DNA from: Cordia subcordata
Lineage: Eukaryota; Streptophyta; Magnoliopsida; Boraginales; Cordiaceae
Length of the DNA stretch: 64,000 nt
Direction: 5' to 3'
Assembly: GCA_028554755.1 (NCBI GenBank)
Contig: JAPTOF010000002.1
Coordinates: 26,841,001-26,905,000, forward strand
In this document: positions 49,301-58,266 of the stretch, piece after piece
Position numbering within the stretch: the stretch's first letter is position 1
How the letters are laid out: every line of letters starts with the position of its first letter
Position numbers and translations under genes: made by a program
Notes under the pieces: generated by a model
Seen by the model: only the letters and a program-made list of their open reading frames with translations
Told to the model about the DNA's origin: nothing
Databases searched by the model: none

Positions 49301-50027
49301 AATTCAACGGCATGCGTGTACATAGGGCACTTGTATATAATAAGGAACAACAAACAAACCCAGCACAAAATGAAGATGGGACGTAAAAAGTGGAAGAAAC
49401 CAAGCACACACCTCTCAACCCACTGGCTCCCCTTTTCAGTTCGGACCACAATCATAACTGGCACAAAGGGGGAGGAGAGGGAGGACAAGTTACAAAGACC
49501 AGCAAAACACGCATATTTTTCAGTAAAGTAGGGAAGTCCATCAGATTCATGCAGAAAGATTACCAGAAACTACCACCAGATTGGTAACCATCATCCATCG
49601 TGGAGGCTCAGAAGTTGGTGGAGGCGTCCAGTCGACGTCTCTTCGAGGCACCAAAACCCTAAGAGGAACGAAATTTATAAAAGGAGAGAACACAGGCTTT
49701 GTCTATTTGTATTTGTATTTGTATTTGTATTGTTAGGGGTAAGAAAAGAATCGACTAATTAGATTGAAATGGAAAAAAAGATAAAACATACCGCGGAAGC
49801 GTCGAATAACTACTAGTTCGCATTCCTCTCGACAACCTAGATGCAAGTTTAGCCAGCCTACAACAATTGTCATTCATTTATTTATTTATTTATTTTGATT
49901 TATTAAAAAAAAAAAAGGAAAAACAACAAAGCAGTTAATAAATCAGAAAATATCAATCGATCAAGACGAAGCACTAAAGCATAAGTTAGCAACAGAGAAA
50001 AGGATGAAGCGCGTACCAGGAAGCCAT
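45332..50027 (-). CDS. Unrecognised 174-residue protein, 14 exons, possibly organelle-targeted
   Basis: Exons in coding order: 50017-50027, 49792-49857, 49564-49658, 49412-49457, 49110-49136, 48873-48907, 48481-48496, 48367-48435, 47915-47950, 47644-47670, 47462-47488, 47255-47281, 47025-47060, 45332-45338. All introns are GT-AG, and the frame holds across every junction (525 nt including TGA). The N terminus (MASWLAKLASRLSRGMRTSS) is basic and Ser-rich with no acidic residue in the first 32, like a mitochondrial presequence. Then come RRDVDWTPPPTSEPPRWMM, a hydrophobic VTNLVVVSVMIVV, basic segments, a charged heptad-like ELRELRELRER (residues ~99-122) and three 9-residue repeats (LFGAYASNS, LYGAHVNNL, LNEAHVNNS; ~134-161). 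The tail is acidic (FPMEEGSDEHERN). I recognise no family. The GC-rich 50160-50260 probably holds the promoter. Exons were deduced by eye; small ones may be misplaced. Confidence 0.7.
45607..46746. mobile_element. PIF/Harbinger-type element, 1.14 kb, in the last intron of the 14-exon gene
   Basis: Inverted ends GGGCTCGTTTGGTAATG and (complement of the right end) GGGCTCGTTTGGAAACATTG are flanked by TAA at 45604-45606 and 46747-46749, the 3-bp target duplication of PIF/Harbinger. No transposase was recognised. TA/GATA microsatellites lie near 46262-46333. It sits between exons 13 and 14. Confidence 0.85.
47244..47794 (-). repeat. Three tandem ~180-205 bp units, each with one 27-nt exon
   Basis: Each unit has the same order: exon (AATTGTTCACATGAGCT-type, plus strand), CTGTCAGCATC acceptor side, GACTATTACTC, poly-T/G run, and a GAAACAATA...GAAACAGGTC block. 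Exon-to-exon offsets are 207 and 182 bases, the difference coming mainly from a poly-T/poly-G expansion near 47359-47391. Confidence 0.92.
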
Positions 50028-50430
50028 AGTTCGTTTCAAAAATTCTCCTTGTGATTATAAGAAAACCCTAGCACAATTTGAGAGAGGTGAGTAATATACA
50101 TTAATAAATTATGTTAATTTGTTAATTTTGTCGAAACATATAGCTTAGCAATTTACAAAGGTGGGAGCACATGATCATCCCTACCTGCTCCTCTCAGCTT
50201 TCTGTCTGCCGCTTTCTCGCTCGCGCAGCGTCGTCGTTCCGCCAAACCCTGTTGTGCGTAACACCCCAAAAACCAAAAACAAAAAAACCCACTCTTTCGT
50301 GCATCGCGAGACGTTTATTTATTTGCTTTTTGGCCCCCTATTCTTTGAGGTATTTCTATAGCACCCTTCTTTGTTGCATTAAATTGCCAATTCTATCCCG
50401 CATGTTTATGACCTTTCTATTCCATAACCC
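50028..50430. promoter_or_regulatory. Probable promoter / 5' leader of the 14-exon gene
   Basis: A locally GC-rich patch (CGCTTTCTCGCTCGCGCAGC at about 50211-50230) rises sharply from AT-rich DNA just upstream of the deduced start at 50027, as often seen at plant housekeeping promoters. No TATA box assigned. Confidence 0.4.
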
Positions 50431-53279
50431 GTAAAATAAAGTTAATAAAATTTAATTGTGTAATAAATAATTATTAAAAAAAACTCTATAATCTTGTAAG
50501 GAGTCAAATAAGTTATACTTATCTTTACATCTCTTTTTGAAAAAATTGAAACCAAAAAATATGTTAATTTTGTCATTTTACTATTTTGACAAATTTAAGA
50601 CAAGATTGATTATTAGAAAAAAAAATCTTGTAGAATTAGAAGCATTTAGGTGAATATGAGTATGAAAATATCTAAATTTTCTTTTGGGTTGTACTTGACG
50701 TAATCAAATTAGAATTTTATAGATAAAATTTATATAGGAATCGGATTGAAAAATTAATTTTTCATTTTTATTCTCATAATTACTTTAATGTTATTTGCGA
50801 TGATTTTGTAGTTATTTAATTTTCTTCTATTTTCATATCTTTTTAAATTTAAGCTTAATTACTATAATACAATTTAACAAAAAAACAAAAATACGCAAGA
50901 AAAAAGATAATGAGAAACTTGAGTACCAAACCTCGGGCATTTAAATCATGATTGGGTTTTATAGTTTTTGTTACCTAATTGAATAGTTTATTTTTGCTCT
51001 TAAAGTTTAAAATTCTAAACCTAAAAATTCATTCAAATCAATTTCCACTCTGCATAAACCAAAATCTATTTTTAGATTTTGTGTAAATTAGCATAATACA
51101 ATTTAACAAATCTATGTATTTTTTAATCTAGTCTAAATTAGCTTAATATATTTAATAAATAACAATCAAAACTTGAATTTAGAAATCCTAAAACCCAAAT
51201 ATCCAAAAATACTCAAGTTTTATGATTTTAAATGTTTAATTTAATAGTTTTTTAACTCTAAAAATTCAAACATTTGAACTTAAAAATCCAACCAAATTCT
51301 CGTCTTTAACCCGATCGAATAGTTTTTTGGATCTAAAAATGGGAAAAAAAATAAAAACTGAGTGAAAAAGTCTAATTAGTAGAGAAATGAAAAAGAGAGT
51401 GCACATCATTTTGACTAAGAATGAAGGGCCAACAAGATAGAGTATATACAAAATTATTTAATCAAATAGTTTTTTTGATTTTAATAATAAAAATTTAATA
51501 ATTTGAACATAGAAAATCAAAGTGATTCTCTACCAGATTTGAACTTTATAATTTTTAGTACCCCGTCAATTTTCTTTTAACGCAAAACTCAAAATATTAC
51601 CACATAAATAGGAAAAGAAAGAACATATTATTTTGCTTGAGAAGGAAAAAAGAAAAAAAAGAGTAAATATAAAATTTTATTTTCCATGAGATAAACACAA
51701 AATAACAAATATTATATAAATTTTTATTGATAATCATGCCTTTTTTAGAATTTATTATAATATTGTCATTCTTGGGTACTATTCACTTATGGTGGCAAAC
51801 CATGAACGAATGGTACCCAAAAATTCATTCTTTTTATATTAGTAGAGATACTAGTACGAGTAACAAAATGTTGTGCAACACATGACAATATTGTCCAATT
51901 CTTTTATATTGTTATGATAATTATTTAAGTCTAGTCAAGTATTAAATTATCTCAAAACATACTAACTTTTGCGTGCAAATAAAAAACAAATATTTGGGTT
52001 TTCTGGATCAAGTTTCGCTGTAAATTTTACACTCGAAATTCAAACTCGACGAAATTAGATGAGAGGGTCCGAGTGAAAGAAATGATTAATAGAGAAATAA
52101 GTGGGGAAAAAGATAAGCAAGCCATTTTGGTCGGGAACAATTTAGGAAATGGATTGAGTGAAAAAAAATAGTTACAAATAAGTGAATCATGACAATGTTG
52201 AACAATAAAGCTGACAAAAGTGATCCTTTTTATATTAATTGAGATATTAGTAAAGATGATAATTAAGAAAAAAAAAATAAAAGCATAGATTTATAAATTG
52301 ATAAATAATTAATAAAATATAGTAATAGAAAATTACAATCTGGCCATCACGAACACTTAATGAATAGTAATGCATTAAAATTGCACCATGAAACTGAACT
52401 TAAGGTGTAATGGAAGCAAAATAATGCATTTCATGCTCTGTAGATGCAATAAAATACGAAATAACGTATGCCTTTGATGCATGGGTTTTCGATGATGCTA
52501 AACATACTCAAACCAAACTTTTATGACTTGCAAAAGCAAACAAAAGAAGTGGGAAAAGATGACCTTTCTTTTGAATCATCTCCGCTATGATCGCAAAGGT
52601 CTTTCTATGAGCAGAAAACAATCTTAGTCAAAGAATTCAATTGCAAATACGACTATCTTCTTTAATGGCGAAAAATGGGAAGGAAAAGTTCTTCACGTTT
52701 TTCTTCTTTTGCTTAATTAAAAAGAGGAGTGGAGTTTGTGTAGGCCAGCCTAATGGGAAGAATTGAGAAATGGCTTGTTCTTTCTAATTGTATGACTATA
52801 AAGTCACATGTAATTATCGTTAATTCTCAAAATGATCAAAATGCACTTGTATTCCCTTAGACATATTAACCTCAAGTTATTCCACCAAAAGATTGAAGCC
52901 GTACCCCAAGGACAACTATTGATTGTCATAAGCTTATCACATACAATGATGACCTTTGTCTCTGTCTTGTTAGACTAAATTGCTAATAGATTACCTGATT
53001 TTAAAATTTAATTAAAACATCAATTAATCAACAATAATAGTAGAAAATAGCAACAAAGTTTCTATTACACACATGAACATAACATAATATGTAAATAACA
53101 TAACAAGCAACAAATCAAGGTGTGTCACCCTTGAAGCGTTAATACGTCTGGCGATTGCCTCTTTTTTTCAAAAAAAAAAAAGAAGACCTTGAATTGACCA
53201 CCAATTGATCTTCTCTGCCATGACCAGTCTTCAATAACCAGGAGCTTAATTGAGGCAATCAAGGCTAATGTGTGTTCTA
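50431..53279. other. AT-rich intergenic spacer
   Basis: No gene recognised. CTTTTTATATTAGTAGAGATA (51831) and CTTTTTATATTAATTGAGATA (52225) are related motifs, possibly ends of Helitron or MITE remnants. Confidence 0.45.
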
Positions 53280-55750
53280 GTAAGTTGGGATTTCTTTTTG
53301 AGGATCGATCACATCTAGCTGCAGTTGGTAGAGATGGAAATTGGAGCTCAGTGGAAGCTTCAATTCTCATAGGGTGTTTTTACTAGCCTATCATGCCTTT
53401 TTCTCCAGCCATTTATATTATTGAATAAACTAATTGTTCGTCTCTCTTACATATTGCAGCTGTGGCAGCAAAGAAACCGGCGGATTATCTAGATAGAACT
53501 GCTACGGTGGTACCAATGTCGTTGAAGTCGAACATTTTTGCTTTGGGAGTTACTGTCTGAAGCAACTTGGTTTTCAGTCACTTGTTGATAGTGGGTCATC
53601 ATTCACGTATCTTCTCCTGTGTTTTTATGTACGATTTTCAGAGCTATGATCTATGTTCAATTTGAATGAGAGATATTAGCTAGCCAGAAGCCTCGTCTCT
53701 ATTGTCGTTTGGCCAGTAAATCCAATGCTACGAGGTTTAGATTCTTTTTTTCTTTTTCGAAACACAAATTTCGTCCCAATTATCTTACGATGAAAGTTGT
53801 TCTTAAACAAAATGTCTCTTTTACTCTTTCGAGTTTCTAGACAACTTGAAACACATTTGCTTGTCGAACCAACGTGTTTGAGGAAAAAACAAAGGTGCTG
53901 CTTATATAATATATGATCATCTATCTTTCTATTTTACAAATTACATATGTTCGCCTCGTCAACTTTCCAAAATTTTGGATTATCAAGTGCCTTAAGAATA
54001 TTGGAATTAAATTGCACTGTATCGAGTATATTCTTTAATCCATGAACTGTGCTGGCTTTCTCTGTAATCACCCTGTGTCTAGCTTTGAGTAGCTATCTGT
54101 TCACACAGTAGTTAGCCCTATTTAGGTCTAAAAGCTTATCCACCTCTTCCTTTTGTTTGTTTTCCATAGTGTTGATACCATAGCACGGGTAATTTTTTTT
54201 TAACCCTATTTTTTAAAATTCTTCCAAAATTAACCCAATTTTTAAAGAGTTTATAAAAATAGACTTTTCGAACTTTCGAAATTTGAATTCGAATTTCAAA
54301 AATTCGAAACCGAACTTCAAAAGTAAAATTATATTTTTTTTGCTTGCGTTAAAAAAGAAAATTTAATAGCTTCGATTTCGAACTCCCAAAGCTCGAAGGC
54401 AAAATAAGCGTTCGGGATGGATTTTGCACAGAGACAGCATGCATTGTGTGCCATGTGTTTGTTCGAATTCATGCATGGATTTATTTGCCAAAAAAAGGAA
54501 AGACAAAAGAAAAAAAAAAAAAGGTGTGCATAACATTTGGAATTATTTCTACAGAAAAGTAAGATAAAAAAGCAAAGGTAGCTTCTGATAAGAAGCAAAA
54601 CCCTTACTTTTGTTATAACTCAACCTGTCCAAAAACTTAAAAAACCCAAAGTAGGCAAGTGACAAATTGGTTTTCCCTGAATTTTTGCTCATTTTAGCTG
54701 CTTCGAACTTTGAAAGTTCGATTTCGTAAATTTTTATTTTTCTTTTGAATAGGAGCAAAAAAAATATAATCGAACTTTCGAAAATCGAATTCGAATTTCG
54801 AAAACTCGAAAGGTCTATTTTTGCAAATCTTTTAAAAACTGGATTAATTTTAGAAGCATTTTAAAAAATAGGGTTAAAAATGAAAATTTTCCACCATAAC
54901 ACAATGAGCTCAGGAAGTATCTAATTAATTCAATCAATCCTCACGAGTATCTTATGTTTGCATTTACACAATATATTAGTAGTTGTTCCATTAGTTCTGC
55001 AAGAGATTTATGTTTAGGATAACGATTTAGGTAAGAGATTTATGTGTTGGTAGCCAACTGCAGTTTCACAATAGATTATGTTATTAGTTTGAGATGATAT
55101 GGGCCCATCATTCTCGCATTGCTTTCAATATTTTGTTTTTATGTCCAATTTTCTTTCACTCCTTTATTTTCTGGTTCAGTTTTGGTGGATTGGAGATTCC
55201 CTCTCCCTTCCACTCGCGAGCTGATATAGTTTGGAGGTTTTCCTTTCTCTATCTAGTGCGGAACTCGAGGCATCAATGTTCGTTTGCCGGACCAAATTAG
55301 ACAAACTGAAGAAGGAATTGACAAAGAAGTAGATCAATAGGTTGAGACTACTCTTAAGAGTGACGATTTGAACTCGAAGTTTATAACAAGTTGAATTGAA
55401 TTAGGAATGATGAGTGCAAAAGATCAATAAATATTTGTCTCCATCAGTATTTTCTTCTTTACGTCCCTTTCAGGACGAGACTTCAATAGTGGTAAATCTC
55501 GACCCTGTGCATGTGGTGCCCATAAGTTTTAACTTTCAGAGTGTTGAGCAATTGTTCGAATGCTAATGTCAATATCCAATACGTGGACGTGGTTGGATCT
55601 TACCAATATGCCTCATATTTTATTTTTATTTTTATTTTTATGATGAAAAGTTTATTTTAACAGCCACATTAAATCCTCTTAACAGCCACATTAAATCCAT
55701 TCTAAAATTATATATTCAACAATGCAACAATACAACGATATCTCGATGCT
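53280..55750 (+). pseudogene. Truncated segmental duplicate of the aspartic-protease gene
   Basis: Blocks collinear with the gene at 16583-23352 and its 3' flank: 53280-53510 matches 19972-20205 (end of exon 3, intron 3, start of exon 4); 53508-53735 matches 20517-20790 (exon 5, part of intron 5, start of exon 6); 53740-54183 and 54898-54985 match 21429-21955 (intron 7); 54985-55750 matches 23520-24340 (3' flank). Between blocks, exon 4's remainder, introns and exons 7-10 are deleted, and a MITE interrupts at 54184-54893. The second catalytic motif (VDSGSSFTYL) survives but the gene start, first catalytic motif and C terminus do not. Retained introns show DNA-level duplication, not retroposition. 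Confidence 0.93.
54184..54893. mobile_element. MITE (~710 bp) with ~85-bp inverted ends, inside the duplicate
   Basis: Left TAATTTTTTTTTAACCCTAT and the complement of the right end (CATTTTTAACCCTATTTTTT) run parallel for about 85 bases to AATAGAC(T/C)TTTCGA. The interior is rich in GAATTCGAA. ACCATA flanks both sides (54177-54182 and 54893-54898). The unduplicated locus at about 21850-21862 lacks the element, proving insertion after duplication or loss in the parent. Long inverted ends suggest Mutator-like. Confidence 0.85.
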
Positions 55751-56483
55751 AGGCAAAAAGGAGAAAATAACACATAAGATTTTTATCATTTTCATCTCAC
55801 CATCGATGAAAAATATTACTAATTATATAGTCTCGAGCTTAATAGCTTTTTAGCTAGAAAGAAAGAAGAAGAAAATTGAAATTAAACTCACGTCATGTTA
55901 ACAATGGAAATACTGGTACAAATTAAAGGGTAAAAAATAATACATAATATGTTTAACGTGATTCAACTCTTTATTTGAAATGAAAAATTCACTAGTCATT
56001 ATTACAATTGTAATGACTTTTTCTGCGAAGGAAAAGTCTGAACTTTCTTTTGTAATGGCTTTATGCACATGGAAAAGCATAAATTCTTTCTCATGACTTT
56101 ATGCCAAAAAAAGAAAGAAAAAAATCTCGTTAATCAAGTTTTTCAAATAAATATGGAAAATTGTTGCTCTCAGGGTGTAGAATGATCAATTAGGAAAATC
56201 ATAAGTCTTAATGTATTATTCTATCATAAATAACTATTTAACTTTTAATAAAGTATATGTTAAAGCATATCACTATATCACCGAATTATAATTTTAGGTC
56301 AAGTGCAATAAATTCCTCGTTAATAAAATAAGGCTCCATTTGTTTTTTAAAAAATATTTTCTGTATCTTTTTGTATTTGGCTTTAAAAATAAAAAAGTCA
56401 AAAGAAAATATTATTCACCTTCAAGGAGAAGGAGGTGGCAGACTGATAAAAGAGATTATGTACGTAGGAAGTTCAGGAGATAC
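55751..56483. other. AT-rich intergenic spacer
   Basis: No gene seen. Confidence 0.5.
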
Positions 56484-56486
56484 TAT

Positions 56487-56757
56487 TAGTGTGTTTGGAA
56501 TAATCTTATTTTAAGATGTTTATTCTATTGAAATTTGAAGATATCTTATAAGATTTAAGATATCTTATCACATGTACCATGCATTCCATAGTTGTAAAAA
56601 ATAAAATAGGATAGATTGCTTATTTCTTATAATGTAAAAAGTATAATTTTGTTTTGAACTTTCATAGGATGTATGATAAGATTTCTTAAATCTTATAAAA
56701 TGTACCCTTATTTTAATAGGATAAGTATATTAAAATAAGATTATAACAAACAGAGCA
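56487..56757. mobile_element. Tourist-like (PIF/Harbinger-type) MITE, copy 2
   Basis: 271 bp, same family and length as 14582-14852, in opposite orientation. Ends TAGTGTGTTTGGAATAATC and (complement of right end) TGCTCTGTTTGTTATAATC are flanked by TAT on both sides (56484-56486, 56758-56760). Confidence 0.8.
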
Positions 56758-56845
56758 TATATATTGAAGAAAAGTTGCTTTTATTTAAATGGTTTTTAAA
56801 TGGGAAAATCTTTCAAAAAATGGAAATTAATTTTACAACAAGGCG

Positions 56846-56919
56846 CGCTAGAGGAAGGGCTTGAACCTTCGGCCTTGTGGTTAACAGCCACACGCTCTAA
56901 CCAACTGAGCTACTCCAGC
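56846..56919 (-). tRNA. tRNA-Asn (anticodon GUU)
   Basis: Read on the minus strand: acceptor stem GCTGGAG/CTCTAGC with discriminator G, D-arm GCTCAGTTGGTTAGAGC, anticodon arm TGTGG-CTGTTAA-CCACA (anticodon GTT), and T-arm GAAGG-TTCAAGC-CCTTC. All stems pair; one acceptor G-U. No intron and no encoded CCA, as expected for a eukaryotic nuclear gene. It delivers asparagine to AAC/AAU codons. Confidence 0.97.
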
Positions 56920-58266
56920 TATTATTATTTTATTTATCCTTAATATTTCTGGACTATTGATTTTTTAGAGTACTTAATTCTTCTACTTTTAAAATGAATC
57001 TTTTAACCTCTAAATTTTGGATAAATTAGACGTTATTAGTCCTTCGATTGATTTTCTTTATATTTTTAATGTCAATGTGGTACCGGACAATACTACTAGT
57101 TGATTCATACGTCTCATGTGCGCTTGGCGTTAAAAATGGGTCGAAAATTACACTTATCAAAATTAAGAGACTAAAAGATTTATGTTGAAAGTCAAAAAAC
57201 TAAAACGATAGTTCAAGGACTATTAGAAAAATAAACCCTTATTCTTTTGTAGACATGTACTCTCGTTTCATTGTTGCTGATTTTAGCCATCTCTATCTTC
57301 TAAAATGCAGAAAGCCACTAGCAAGTTATAAGGACTCAAGATGTAACCATCACATCCCCAAGCCCAGACCCGTAAACTATCAAGCAATATTGGCATTGTT
57401 AGCGTAACTAAGATTATTTGAGCCGTAAACCAACTAGCCGAAAGCGATTAATTCAAATTATTAGTTATACTCAGACTACTTATAATTTACAAGCCACTCT
57501 CAAACTAATATGGGACATGTAAATGACAACCCCCTTCCCCTTTCACCACATAGATTAATGTGAAACATTACAATAATAATTTTTCCAAAATTTAAGTTGG
57601 CTACCTGATTAGGATAGTCTTCTGGCTGAAACTTCTCATCATTTTCAGGATCAGCCTAGTTTCTTGCATGAATTAGAATTCAAAGTAGACTTAAATTTCC
57701 TAAACATCCACACATAAACCAATGACAATATAGCCTCATTATTTCGCAATTCAGCATCTAATTATGCCGACATTTTCCTATTTGCTGCAGTTATTCCATC
57801 AAGAATTATCTTCAGAAACAGCAAAACTGAACTGGCCATGACCCTGTGAAAAGCATACAATGCCAAAAGCATACAAATTTAAGTACATTCATTGGAATTA
57901 AAGGATCAAATATATAGTTTTCTATAGAAGCAAAACTTGTAATGCACTTCAATATCTGCAACTTATACAAGTCAAACCAGCAACAAAACCTTCATGTCAT
58001 TATCAGATCAATTTCCTAATTTTACACAGTGCTAAGGATTGACGATGCGCCATTTCCACAAGCTCAAATCATTTTCCTCTGATATCGGCTAATGCCATTG
58101 ATAGGCGACAAACTTATCCCGAAAAAGACCCCACATGGATCAGAATTATGATCTTCAAAAATTAAGCACTTGTCAGATCTAATATCCGATTTATGTGGAA
58201 GTATGAATGAAGCATGAAGTGCATATGATTTGATTTTCATATGCACTTATTCTAAAAGGACCAACC
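56920..58266. other. Spacer between tRNA-Asn and the DFRP-like gene
   Basis: No gene recognised. The right part (to 58266) is downstream of the DFRP-like stop codon and may contain its 3' UTR. Confidence 0.5.

Noticed and set aside
53280..55750. Processed retrocopy of the protease gene
   Set aside because: Introns 3, 5 and 7 and the 3' flank are retained and no poly-A tail ends the copy; a DNA-level duplication explains it.
56846..56919. tRNA-derived SINE instead of a real tRNA
   Set aside because: All four stems pair, the anticodon loop is standard and there is no SINE body or A-rich tail.
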